From Thaumarchaeota archaeon UBA160 (lineage in GTDB: Archaea > Thermoproteota > Nitrososphaeria > Conexivisphaerales > UBA164): DNA of 12,752 nt. The notes under the pieces were generated by a model. That model did no database searches, was not told where the DNA came from, and saw only the letters and a list, made by a program, of their open reading frames with translations. The stretch is taken from NCBI GenBank assembly GCA_002506605.1, contig DAXX01000052.1, positions 7,398 to 20,149 on the forward strand, given 5' to 3'. A program made the position numbers and the translations under genes. Below, piece by piece: positions 5,140 through 12,558 of the stretch; position 1 is the stretch's first letter, and each line of letters starts with the position of its first letter.

Positions 5140-7623
5140 ATGATAGAGTATGTTATAAAAAGGGACGGAAGAACAGTTAAGTTCGATAAAAATAAGATAG
5201 TTGAAGCTATATGGAAAGCTGAAAAGGCTGTAGGAATTTTTGATCGCAAAATAGCAGAAGAAGTTGCAGAAGCCGTCGTTCAAGAGCTTGAAACTAAAGG
5301 AGGGACACCTCACGTTGAAGAAATACAAGATATAGTTGAAAAGAAGCTTATAGAAAAAAATCAGGCAAAGATCGCTAAGGCATATATATTATATAGGGAA
5401 AAAAGAGCTGAAATACGTGAGGAAAAGAAAAAAATACTGGGCAAAAGTGTCATTGATGAAGTAGATAAAGCTTTTGACCTAAACGCACTTAGGGTTCTTG
5501 CAAGCAGATACCTGAAAAAGGATGAAAACGGCAAAATAATTGAAAGCCCAAAACAGATGTTCATAAGGGTTGCAGTTCACGTTGGTTTGCCGGAAATACT
5601 TTATGATCCTCGCGTTTATACGAAAGAACATGTTCAACCCAATGAAACAGAACCTCTGGATGAAAATGTAGAGCTCAAAATAGGCAAATATGAGCTGAAC
5701 ATCTTTCACAAGAAAGGGCTCAAAGAACTTTATGACAAGCTAAATGCAGAAGGACATATCAAAATAAAGTGGACCGATTTAATTAAAATGATAAAAAACG
5801 GAGAATTTAACAACGTAGAAAAGATAATTGACAAATTTTATGATCTTATGGTTTCTAAGAAGTTTATACCAAATACGCCGGCTCTTATAAATTTCGGATC
5901 GCATTACGGAATGGGATCTGCATGTTTTGTCTTGGGTATAGAGGATTCTTTAGAAAGTATCATGGACACATTGAAACAGGCTGCCCTAATATTTCAGGCT
6001 GGCGGAGGTGTTGGCTACAATTTTAGCAAATTGAGGCCTGAAGGGGACGTTGTCAGGTCAACAGGCGGTATTGCAAGCGGTCCCATAAGCTTTATGAAAC
6101 TGTTTGACTTTATGACTGAGATAATAAAACAGGGAGGCGTGAGACGTGGCGCCAACATGGGCATTTTAAACATTAATCATCCTGATATTCTTAAATTTAT
6201 AACAGCTAAAAAAGGTAATCAGCAGCTCAGGAACTTTAACATTTCAGTCCTCATATTTCCCGAATTTTGGGAGGCTTACAATCAGGGTAAAAAGTATCCT
6301 CTGATAAATCCAAGGAACAACAAAGTTGTAGGCGAAGTAGATCCGCTTCAGGTACTTGATCTGATAGCTTATCAAGCTTGGGAAAGCGCTGAGCCAGGGG
6401 TTATTTATTTTGATAATGTTAACAAATACAACCCGCTTCTAGAAGCATTAGGACCGATAACTGCAACTAACCCATGCGGTGAAGTGTTGCTTTATGAAAA
6501 TGAATCTTGTAACTTGGGGAGCCTTAACGTTTGGGCTTTCGTAAAGGAAAAAGAAGACGGAAGCGTCGAGTATGATTGGGATGGTCTCAAAGAAACTGTC
6601 ATGCTTTCCACAAGGTTCCTAGATAACGTTATAGAGATAAACAAATATCCTCTTAAAAGCATAGAAGAAATGACAAGGAAGACGCGAAAAATAGGACTTG
6701 GTGTTATGGGAGTGGCGGATCTTCTATTTGAAATGAAGTTGCCATATGATAGTGATGAGGGAAGAGCATTTATGGAAAGGCTTATGGAATTCATAAATTA
6801 TTATTCAAAAGTTCAATCTGTTGAGCTTGCAAAAGAAAGAGGTCCATTTCCTCTATTTGAACAGAGCAGATATGCAAAAGGGGAACTACCGTTCTCAGGA
6901 TTTTATGATAGGAATTCGTGGCATCTAGACTGGAAGTCGCTTGCAGATGAAATTAAAAGAAATGGCATAAGAAACGCTTATACAACTGTGATAGCTCCTA
7001 CAGGAAGCATATCTATGATTGCTGGCACAAGTAGCGGCATTGAGCCTGTTTTTGCTTTGGTATATGAAAAGGACGTAACTGTAGGAACATTTGAATATAT
7101 AGATCCGGTTTTTGAAAAGGTCATGAGGAAACTTGGAATACTGGATTCTGAATTGCTTAGGGATGTAGTTTCTAAAGGGGGTAAACTTACTGGGATTAAC
7201 TATATTCCTGATGATATAAAGAGGGTCTTTGTAACAGCCTTAGAAATCGCTCCTGAAGATCATATAAAAGCTTTGGCCGCATTTCAGAAGTGGGTAGACA
7301 GTTCAATTTCTAAAACGATAAACATGCCTTCTTACATTACGCCTGAAGAAGTGAGGCAGCTAATAGTAATGGCACATGAAATGGGTGTAAAAGACTTAAC
7401 TGTGTACAGGGACAAGTCGCTACAGGTTCAAGTTCTAAAAGCTCCTGAAGAAAAAGAAAAAAAGGAAGAAAAAACAGTGCCAAGCGTACAGATTGCAATG
7501 ATTCGTGGAATGGGCAATTCTGATGAAATGGAAACTTGCCCAGTATGCGGCTCTAAGCTTGTATTTAAAGAAGGTTGTGCAACATGCCCAGTATGTGGTT
7601 GGAGCGCATGTGCATCATCATGA
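5140..7623 (+). CDS. nrdJ: Class II (adenosylcobalamin-dependent) ribonucleotide reductase
   Basis: This 827-residue enzyme converts ribonucleotides to deoxyribonucleotides using a B12-derived radical. An N-terminal ATP-cone (about 3-92, with V-I-K-R-D-G-R at 5-11) gives allosteric control. The barrel carries P-N-T-P-A-L (244-249), the first redox Cys C262, G-G-G-V-G (288-292), the catalytic N-P-C-G-E with radical Cys C446 and E448 (444-448), the partner Cys C457, and A-P-T-G-S-I-S (619-625). A charged linker (about 768-779) leads to a C-terminal Cys-rich tail with C800, C803, C813, C816, C819 and C824. This looks like a zinc ribbon plus reducing thiols, as in many archaeal NrdJ proteins. There is no intein at the usual insertion points. 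The absence of a class I small-subunit gene next door and the NrdJ-type tail favour class II. It ends 2 bases from the convergent DUF2070 gene. Confidence 0.95.
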   Translation: MIEYVIKRDGRTVKFDKNKIVEAIWKAEKAVGIFDRKIAEEVAEAVVQELETKGGTPHVEEIQDIVEKKLIEKNQAKIAKAYILYREKRAEIREEKKKILGKSVIDEVDKAFDLNALRVLASRYLKKDENGKIIESPKQMFIRVAVHVGLPEILYDPRVYTKEHVQPNETEPLDENVELKIGKYELNIFHKKGLKELYDKLNAEGHIKIKWTDLIKMIKNGEFNNVEKIIDKFYDLMVSKKFIPNTPALINFGSHYGMGSACFVLGIEDSLESIMDTLKQAALIFQAGGGVGYNFSKLRPEGDVVRSTGGIASGPISFMKLFDFMTEIIKQGGVRRGANMGILNINHPDILKFITAKKGNQQLRNFNISVLIFPEFWEAYNQGKKYPLINPRNNKVVGEVDPLQVLDLIAYQAWESAEPGVIYFDNVNKYNPLLEALGPITATNPCGEVLLYENESCNLGSLNVWAFVKEKEDGSVEYDWDGLKETVMLSTRFLDNVIEINKYPLKSIEEMTRKTRKIGLGVMGVADLLFEMKLPYDSDEGRAFMERLMEFINYYSKVQSVELAKERGPFPLFEQSRYAKGELPFSGFYDRNSWHLDWKSLADEIKRNGIRNAYTTVIAPTGSISMIAGTSSGIEPVFALVYEKDVTVGTFEYIDPVFEKVMRKLGILDSELLRDVVSKGGKLTGINYIPDDIKRVFVTALEIAPEDHIKALAAFQKWVDSSISKTINMPSYITPEEVRQLIVMAHEMGVKDLTVYRDKSLQVQVLKAPEEKEKKEEKTVPSVQIAMIRGMGNSDEMETCPVCGSKLVFKEGCATCPVCGWSACASS

Positions 7624-7625
7624 TC

Positions 7626-9281
7626 TCAGACAATCATAGCGATCGCAAATAGAGCAGTTATAGCAATAATGTAATATTTGAAATTATTTAAAGATTGGCT
7701 CATTGCCTGCTTTAGTTTTGTAAGTCCATCTTCTCCTATTACCGTTATCTCATTTTCCCAAACCAATAAGTTTGCCTTTATTTTTTCTAAATTTAATTCA
7801 GGATTTTTATTAATAGATTCGATTATAATTTGTGGATCTGTCAATTCGCCAAAAGCCCAATATCCCTTCCTGTTTGCAAGCGTTTTTATTACGTGAGTAT
7901 CACTTGTAACAACAATGTATCCTGTACTTTTGCGAATTTTTTCTGTAGCTTGCGGGAGCGCATTATTGGAATCAATATATAAAATCTTTAATTTTAAATC
8001 TCCGTCTGACAAATCTATCCTATAAACTCCGCATCCTCCAACTTCTTCCATAGGTATTGATAGTTTCTCTAAAGCAAAATAAAGATACTTTGAGTTTGGT
8101 TCTGGGGGTTGGAAATTGAAAGGCTCATAAAAGTCTATGTTCTCTACAAAACTTGAAAGGTTGCTGTGAGAATCGACAAGTATTAAGTCCTTTTTTCGTT
8201 TTTGGTTCTCTTTGTAAAGTTTCAACATATATCCCATCGGCAAATCGTCCATTGTAACTTTAGGCAATAATATAACAAGATCGCATGCGTTAGTTGATAA
8301 GCCGTTGTATTGAAAATAAGCGCTTTCTTCTTTAAAAATTTTAAATCTGTCCAATGCGATTTCATATGGTTGATAATTTAGTTGTTTTAAATATTCAACA
8401 ACCGCTTTTTTAGAAGCAAGGTTCATGTCATGATTTGAAGTTGAATGCAAAACTATAACATCTTTAAAACCTTTCTCTCTAAATTGTTTAGCAATCAGCT
8501 CAGTTATATTATAACTGCCGACTCCTTTAAAAGGTCCGGGATGAACAGGAGGAACTAAAATGCAGTAGCTTGAACCATCCTCTTTAACTAATTTTAGACA
8601 GTACGTCTTTGCTTTGATTTTAATTGAGTTCGCTTCAAGAAGCTTTTCAAAACCTTCGCTGTACTCTACCATCCAAGCATCTAGGACCTTTTGAGCAACA
8701 TTTGAAAGTTTGACACCAACCTTATTTATGGTGAGCCGATCAACTGTATAATAAAAAATTGCAGTTATAACAAACGCAGCAAGCCAAAAATAAAATTCAG
8801 TATAATTAAAGCTTTTTTCAATAACCCTGTATATAGGTAAAAATAGAAAAAAATAATAAAAAAGTAGGCTGATTAAAGGTTCAAGTCTCCCTTCTAAAAA
8901 TTCGCCCCTCAAAACTATATAAGAAAAACTAAAAACAGCTGAAAAAGAACTGATAAATGCATAAAGGGGCCTTGAGAAAATTATTGAAATTAAAACCGCT
9001 AAAAAGGTTAAAAGAAGAAAAAAAGAATGTGTCGCAGAAACTCTTCTTATAGTAGAAAATGAGACTCTTTTACCAGTTAAATAGCGCAAAACGTACAAAT
9101 AGATAAGGATGCCGGTAAAGCCAAAAGGAATTAAAAAAAGATCACCTTTGTAAGCGATCGTAATCATTAATTGTATTATTAGGAATAAAGCCAAATGGAA
9201 GAATGGGATTACATATTTGTTAGAAGGCATACTAAATAATACTTTTAATAGCGTAGATACGTTCTGGTTAATTTTTTGCAA
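7626..9281 (-). CDS. DUF2070 archaeal integral membrane protein
   Basis: This 551-residue protein of the archaeal DUF2070 family (COG3356) has no assigned function. Six hydrophobic segments fill the N-terminal third (about 22-42, 47-68, 85-103, 106-125, 135-152, 163-181), a large soluble domain spans about 190-530, and a last helix closes the protein (535-551). The soluble part holds four short motifs rich in possible metal ligands: V-H-P-G-P-F (246-251), H-S-T-S-N-H-D-M-N (279-287), V-D-S-H-S (369-373) and T-S-D-T-H (459-463). They suggest a metal-dependent hydrolase or lyase, but this is inference. The TTG at 9281 lies 4 bases after the Sec61-beta stop. An ATG at 9230 (residue 18) is an alternative start that keeps all membrane segments. 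Probably cotranscribed with Sec61-beta. Confidence 0.9.
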   Translation of the reverse strand: MQKINQNVSTLLKVLFSMPSNKYVIPFFHLALFLIIQLMITIAYKGDLFLIPFGFTGILIYLYVLRYLTGKRVSFSTIRRVSATHSFFLLLTFLAVLISIIFSRPLYAFISSFSAVFSFSYIVLRGEFLEGRLEPLISLLFYYFFLFLPIYRVIEKSFNYTEFYFWLAAFVITAIFYYTVDRLTINKVGVKLSNVAQKVLDAWMVEYSEGFEKLLEANSIKIKAKTYCLKLVKEDGSSYCILVPPVHPGPFKGVGSYNITELIAKQFREKGFKDVIVLHSTSNHDMNLASKKAVVEYLKQLNYQPYEIALDRFKIFKEESAYFQYNGLSTNACDLVILLPKVTMDDLPMGYMLKLYKENQKRKKDLILVDSHSNLSSFVENIDFYEPFNFQPPEPNSKYLYFALEKLSIPMEEVGGCGVYRIDLSDGDLKLKILYIDSNNALPQATEKIRKSTGYIVVTSDTHVIKTLANRKGYWAFGELTDPQIIIESINKNPELNLEKIKANLLVWENEITVIGEDGLTKLKQAMSQSLNNFKYYIIAITALFAIAMIV

Positions 9282-9285
9282 TTTT

Positions 9286-9453
9286 TTACACTGGTTTGAT
9301 CACCAATAAAACTATTGAAATTACTATGAAACTAATCGTCAGCGCTAAAATCGCTGTAGGAGTTATTTTTATTCCTGGCTCATCCGTATTGTAAAATGAC
9401 ATTAACCCAGCGCTAGACATTGGCATTACTGTCCTCTTCTTTTTAGAGCTCAT
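9286..9453 (-). CDS. Sec61-beta subunit of the protein translocase
   Basis: This 55-residue tail-anchored protein is the archaeal Sec61-beta (SecG functional counterpart) of the SecYE-beta channel. A basic cytosolic N-terminus with the family motif P-M-S-S-A-G-L (11-17) precedes F-Y-N-T-D-E-P-G-I-K-I (20-30) and one transmembrane helix (about 33-52). The ATG at 9453 is chosen over an in-frame TTG at 9468 because the family begins with such an S-K-K-K stretch and a TATA box lies 25-32 bases upstream. It is too short to be found reliably by length alone, but the motif is characteristic. It is followed at once by the DUF2070 gene. Confidence 0.9.
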   Translation of the reverse strand: MSSKKKRTVMPMSSAGLMSFYNTDEPGIKITPTAILALTISFIVISIVLLVIKPV

Positions 9454-9476
9454 CAAATAAACTTTCAAAACTAATG

Positions 9477-9487
9477 GATATATATTT
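9477..9487 (-). promoter_or_regulatory. TATA box of the Sec61-beta/DUF2070 unit
   Basis: On minus, an ATATATATC-type element falls 25-34 bases before the Sec61-beta ATG at 9453, with no SD sequence, so transcription probably starts at or next to that codon. The DUF2070 gene downstream lacks room for its own promoter. Confidence 0.5.
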
Positions 9488-9509
9488 TTTTCTTATAATA
9501 TTGTAGCTC

Positions 9510-10331
9510 TCATAATTTGTACTTATCTGATATAGCCTTATAATCTTCGGGACTTAGCCGCCATCCCATGGCGCCTGCGTCTTCCCTTATATGTTCAAAT
9601 TTTTCTGCTTTTGGAATGGCTATAACGGGCTCTTTGTAGATAAGCCAATTAAGCGCAACTTGAACAGCGGTTTTTCCGTATTTTTTTCCTATCTCAGCAA
9701 GAAAATTTTCATTAGCTATTGATCCTTTTTCTATTGGCGTGTAAGCTATTAAAGCAATTTTTTCTTTTTCACAGTAGCGTAAAAGATCTTTTTCCGGTTC
9801 CCTATGCCAAAGGCTGTATTTTACTTCATCAGAAACTATTTCGCTTCTAGGCATTTCTTCTCTTGCTTTTAAAAGCAGCTGAAGATCAAAGTTACTTACG
9901 CCGGCATATCTGATCTTTCCTTTATCTATAAGCTCTTGCATGGCAGATAATGTTTCTCTTAAAGGCACCCTTTCGTTTGGCCAGTGTATCAAATACAGAT
10001 CAATGTAGCTTATGGAAAGCCTTCTTAAAGATCTTTCAGCTGCCTGTAAAACCTGTTCCCTTTCAAGATGAGTGTACCAGACTTTGCTTATTATGAACAC
10101 TTCATCGCGCTTAAAGCCTTTTATTGCTTCTCCAACCAGCTCTTCAGCATGTCCTTGCGCGTAAAATTCAGCTGTGTCAATAAGCCACATACCGTTGTTA
10201 ATAGCATATTTAATAGCTTCAACCCATTGTTTATCCTTTGAATGGTCAGGCATGGTCTTTCCTCCTATTCCCCATGTTCCAAGTCCGACTGCTGGAACAG
10301 CATCCAAACCTATTTTTTTAAGATCGTTCAT
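9510..10331 (-). CDS. Aldo/keto reductase
   Basis: This 273-residue NAD(P)H-dependent oxidoreductase of the aldo/keto reductase superfamily is a (beta/alpha)8 barrel reducing aldehydes or ketones. The catalytic tetrad is complete: D52 and Y57 in I-D-T-A-E-F-Y, K83 in S-K-V-W, and H116 in L-I-H-W-P. G-V-S-N-F at 144-148 and I-P-K at 239-241 are the usual substrate and cofactor motifs. In the cofactor-phosphate region, the positions often held by Arg and Asn are H247 and D251, so NADPH preference is not certain. Substrate is unknown. The gene is 41 bases downstream of nothing on its strand that suggests an operon and stands alone between the Sec61-beta unit and a long gene-free region. The ATG at 10331 gives a standard N-terminus. 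Confidence 0.93.
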   Translation of the reverse strand: MNDLKKIGLDAVPAVGLGTWGIGGKTMPDHSKDKQWVEAIKYAINNGMWLIDTAEFYAQGHAEELVGEAIKGFKRDEVFIISKVWYTHLEREQVLQAAERSLRRLSISYIDLYLIHWPNERVPLRETLSAMQELIDKGKIRYAGVSNFDLQLLLKAREEMPRSEIVSDEVKYSLWHREPEKDLLRYCEKEKIALIAYTPIEKGSIANENFLAEIGKKYGKTAVQVALNWLIYKEPVIAIPKAEKFEHIREDAGAMGWRLSPEDYKAISDKYKL

Positions 10332-10488
10332 TCAATAATTTTAAGCAATTCAACATCTTAAACATTTTTTTAAAATAATTATGTTTTATTTTTGGTAATG
10401 CATTCTAATATGTCTGCCTCTTTTTTATGTAGGCATTATCATTTACATCTTATTTGCATAATTTTGGCTTTAAACTTAAAATTTTGAC

Positions 10489-10497
10489 TTTATATAG
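10489..10497 (+). promoter_or_regulatory. Orphan TATA-like box in the gene-free region
   Basis: TTTATATAG is as good a match as the TATA boxes of the genes here, but no coding region starts 25-30 bases downstream. If used, transcription would begin near 10520 and could produce a noncoding RNA. AT-rich chance occurrence is possible. Confidence 0.3.
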
Positions 10498-10604
10498 ATG
10501 ATACAAGCGGTTGCATTAGACAGGATTATATGGCTGTAAGCTGATTATCTAGGAAGTTTATGTGCTTGTGAGCAACTTTTTATAGATCAAAAAGGCAGGT
10601 GTTT

Positions 10605-10657
10605 GACGATATAGTTTATGGTTCATGGCCAATTTTAAAAACTGAACTATATGCGTT
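10605..10657. repeat. Inverted repeat, possible RNA hairpin
   Basis: ATATAGTT (10609-10616) pairs perfectly with AACTATAT (10645-10652). With one bulged G (10653), the stem extends by A-C-G/C-G-T and a G-U pair on the outside. The loop is about 28 bases. It is AT-rich, so stability would be modest. Confidence 0.3.
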
Positions 10658-10911
10658 CATTATAAAGTAGCTGGTCGGCTATCATGGCAAGTCAAATGAA
10701 TATTATGACAGCGGGCAAACCTTTAAAGAGTTCTTTAAAAGCTGAAAAGAATAAGCGCAGATGCGGCAAAGATGACATTTTGACACTATTTTTATGTTGA
10801 AAATATAATAGGGAACACTTCGCATTAGCTTTCATTCTTAAAATAATAAACAAATGTTCTTGCCAATTCTATGTTTATAGTGTTATAAAGTTTACAGGAA
10901 TGGCTTGGCAG

Positions 10912-10928
10912 GCATTTTATAAAAATGC
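10912..10928. repeat. Short perfect hairpin, 7-bp stem
   Basis: GCATTTT (10912-10918) and AAAATGC (10922-10928) form a stem around a 3-base ATA loop. No T-tract follows, so it does not look like a terminator. It lies about 145 bases before the likely LSm start. Confidence 0.35.
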
Positions 10929-11071
10929 AGCTCAAAGAGATCGTAAAGGATTCTGTCTCAAGAAACAGAAAAAAGATTATGCGTTAAGTAGCAAAGCTCA
11001 TTTACAGAAAGGTTTTTATTTTGAGAAATTTATCTCTCATGCGATTGATCCAAAACGCTAAATCTTCACAA

Positions 11072-11311
11072 ATGGAAATGGGTAAGAAACCCATGGATGA
11101 GCTTTTGAAGCTTATAGAACATCCTGTTATTGTTAAACTAAAAAACGGCATGAGCTATAAAGGAAGTCTTGTAAAGGTTGACAGCTATATGAACATATAT
11201 CTTCAAGATGCGGAAGAATATGATGACAATGGAAAGCTGATTGCTTCATATGGCGATGTAATAATAAGAGGTAACAATATACTCTATGTAGTTAATCCAT
11301 CAATTACTTAG
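11072..11311 (+). CDS. Sm-like (LSm) RNA-binding protein
   Basis: This is an archaeal Sm-like protein of about 79 residues that should form a ring binding U-rich RNA. The Sm1 motif runs from V-I-V-K-L-K-N-G-M-S-Y-K-G through V-D-S-Y-M-N-I with the RNA-contacting Asp and Asn. The Sm2 motif is the G-D-V-I-I-R-G-N-N-I-L-Y-V stretch with Arg-Gly-Asn. A longer-than-usual linker (Q-D-A-E-E-Y-D-D-N-G-K-L) joins them. The start is uncertain: the same frame is open upstream with ATG at 11039 and TTG at 11021, and ATG also at 11078 and 11093. The 11072/11078 starts give the normal family length. No clear SD sequence is present; AAATTTAT at 11026-11033 could be the TATA box. Its end overlaps the convergent TrmJ-like gene by 8 bases. 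Confidence 0.93.
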   Translation: MEMGKKPMDELLKLIEHPVIVKLKNGMSYKGSLVKVDSYMNIYLQDAEEYDDNGKLIASYGDVIIRGNNILYVVNPSIT

Positions 11312-12017
11312 CTTTATCGTTTATATGTAAAGCATTGATTATGTCTCTGAAAAAGCCCAAAAGCGTTAACATGTCACGTTCATCATCTAATTTGTTTAAG
11401 GCTATTTCCCTGTAAAGTTTTATAACCCTGTAGCTTCTTTGTTCTTCAAGTTTAATGTTTTTGACTATCTTTTCAATATAATCTATTAACGCATCAACTT
11501 CTTCTCTTGGAACGTTAATTTTTTTTACATTTGTTTTTTTGTTCATAGTTGACCAAATGTAAAGTAAAATAGCTAGACTGTGTGAAATGTTTAAAGCAGG
11601 ATATTTCTCGCTGGTTGGAATTTTAATTAAATCATCGCACTTCATTATTTCTTCGTTTGTTAAACCAGTTGTATCCCTTCCCAAGATCAAAAGCACATTT
11701 TCATGTTTTAAGGCATTTTCAAAAGACTCTTCTGGATATCTCGACCTTCTTATAACGGTTCTCCAATTTTTGCTGGCTCTAGCTGAAGTAGCTATCCTAT
11801 AATCAAATCCTTTTAGCGCTTCATCAAAACTCATGAGTTTTGCATTCCTCAGTATATCGCCTGCATGTGATGCAAACTTATAAGCTATTTTAGGGATCTT
11901 TTTTCTTCCAGTTATAATAAGGTCCTGTATTCCAAAATTAGCCATAGTTCTTGCAACATACCCTATGTTTATTCCGTATTCAGGCTCAACAAGCATAACG
12001 GCAAGCTTACTTTTCAT
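11304..12017 (-). CDS. trmJ: TrmJ-like SPOUT tRNA 2'-O-methyltransferase
   Basis: This 237-residue SpoU-class RNA methyltransferase is most like TrmJ, which 2'-O-methylates position 32 of tRNA. All three SPOUT motifs are visible: motif 1 around N-I-G-Y-V-A-R-T-M-A-N-F-G (17-29, with R23), motif 2 I-L-G-R-D-T-T-G-L-T (111-120), and motif 3 L-N-I-S-H-S-L-A (142-149), which form the knotted SAM site. In motif 2 an Asp (D115) stands where Glu is usual. A helical tail (about 170-230) may aid dimerisation or tRNA binding. The ATG at 12017 is preferred over a GTG at 12029, because AGGTGA at 12027-12032 is a good SD sequence and the GTG lies within it. The gene overlaps the upstream phosphatase gene by 11 bases, so the two are probably translationally coupled. 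Activity at residue 32 is inferred. Confidence 0.9.
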   Translation of the reverse strand: MKSKLAVMLVEPEYGINIGYVARTMANFGIQDLIITGRKKIPKIAYKFASHAGDILRNAKLMSFDEALKGFDYRIATSARASKNWRTVIRRSRYPEESFENALKHENVLLILGRDTTGLTNEEIMKCDDLIKIPTSEKYPALNISHSLAILLYIWSTMNKKTNVKKINVPREEVDALIDYIEKIVKNIKLEEQRSYRVIKLYREIALNKLDDERDMLTLLGFFRDIINALHINDKAK

Positions 12018-12558
12018 TATTTTTTTCACCTTTTGTATTATTCAACAACCAGCGTTCATAAAGATAAACACATTTTTCTTGAGATTTGTCAGAAATAGAA
12101 CCTTTTCTTAATTCTCTTAATTTTTTAAGGGCATCTTGAGCTTTCATGTTGTACTTATATATAAGGTAACAAGCGAGGACCATACCGGTTCTTCCAATTC
12201 CAGCGCTACAATGGACTAAAGTGATCATTTTATTTTTTTGATAATTTTCTATAGCTTTAACTGCTTGATGTAAAACCTCAGGTTCTTGAGGTTTACCGTT
12301 TTCCATTGGAATGTGTGTTTTTTCCAAATCGTCGTATTCTAAATTATATTCTGTAAGGTTAATAACAGAATTTATACCTTTTTCTTTAATCCATTTTATG
12401 GCTCTTTTTCCATATGGTAATCCAGAAGCATAAAGACCTTTATCAAAAAGAGAAAAATTAGATGGCCTGCCCATTATAAAGCTTAGCATTATTCTATAAA
12501 TATCTGAAGCTTTTAGCTGAATTCGTTTAAAGATGCTCAACTTTTCTGTCTGACACAT
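12007..12558 (-). CDS. Dual-specificity/tyrosine-type protein phosphatase
   Basis: This 183-residue cysteine phosphatase has the P-loop H-C-S-A-G-I-G-R-T-G at 116-125, with nucleophile C117 and R123. The family's N-terminal part, G-L-Y-A-S-G-L-P (41-48), and the I-N-S-V-I-N-L-T (62-69) strand are present, so it resembles the small archaeal and DUSP23-like phosphatases. The loop that normally carries the general acid Asp reads I-P-M-E-N-G-K-P (83-90), with N87 at the expected Asp position and E86 beside it. The N-terminus (about 1-35) is longer than in minimal members. The Lys-rich tail overlaps the trmJ-like gene by 11 bases. Target could be phosphoproteins or another phosphate ester. The ATG at 12558 follows AT-rich promoter-like sequence. 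Confidence 0.9.
   Translation of the reverse strand: MCQTEKLSIFKRIQLKASDIYRIMLSFIMGRPSNFSLFDKGLYASGLPYGKRAIKWIKEKGINSVINLTEYNLEYDDLEKTHIPMENGKPQEPEVLHQAVKAIENYQKNKMITLVHCSAGIGRTGMVLACYLIYKYNMKAQDALKKLRELRKGSISDKSQEKCVYLYERWLLNNTKGEKNNEK
12027..12032 (-). promoter_or_regulatory. Shine-Dalgarno site deciding the TrmJ start
   Basis: On minus, AGGTGA lies about nine bases before the ATG at 12017 and inside the end of the phosphatase gene. The in-frame GTG that would extend the protein by four residues is part of this site, which favours the ATG. Confidence 0.55.

Larger units (their letters stand above)
10332..11038. other. Roughly 700-base region without a recognisable gene
   Basis: No ORF of convincing length or composition is visible on either strand between the aldo/keto reductase and the LSm gene, although adjacent genes elsewhere in the window are closely packed. 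The first part must contain the aldo/keto reductase promoter and the last part the LSm promoter. Between them lie a good TATA-like box at 10489-10496, an imperfect long hairpin at 10605-10657, a 7-base-pair hairpin at 10912-10928 and another TATA-like word at 10883-10889. A 38-codon ORF (10684-10800) shows no recognisable motif. This may be an untranslated RNA locus, a long regulatory region or a decayed gene. Confidence 0.6.

Noticed and set aside
5074..5328. An 84-codon minus-strand frame over the ribonucleotide reductase start
   Set aside because: The Phe/Ser/Tyr-rich translation is what antisense of an AT-rich Lys/Glu-rich region gives; the plus-strand ATP-cone is clearly the real gene.
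6460..6520. Intein insertion in the ribonucleotide reductase active-site region
   Set aside because: The sequence runs straight through N-P-C-G-E and the following cysteine with normal spacing.
6492..6794. A 100-codon minus-strand open frame inside the ribonucleotide reductase gene
   Set aside because: It lies entirely opposite conserved catalytic sequence and its translation shows no protein family features, so it is a shadow of the real gene.
10684..10800. A 38-codon plus-strand ORF in the gene-free region
   Set aside because: It has no SD sequence or well-placed TATA box, no recognisable motif and ordinary chance length. It is noted in the region description but not called a gene.
10490..10830. 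Possible box C/D guide RNA, because GATGA-like words occur
   Set aside because: No complete RTGATGA followed at the right distance by CTGA boxes was found on either strand.
10332..11038. Replication origin or an inserted mobile element in the gene-free region
   Set aside because: No origin recognition box repeats, no Orc1/Cdc6 gene, no terminal inverted repeats, no target-site duplication and no transposase fragment were seen.
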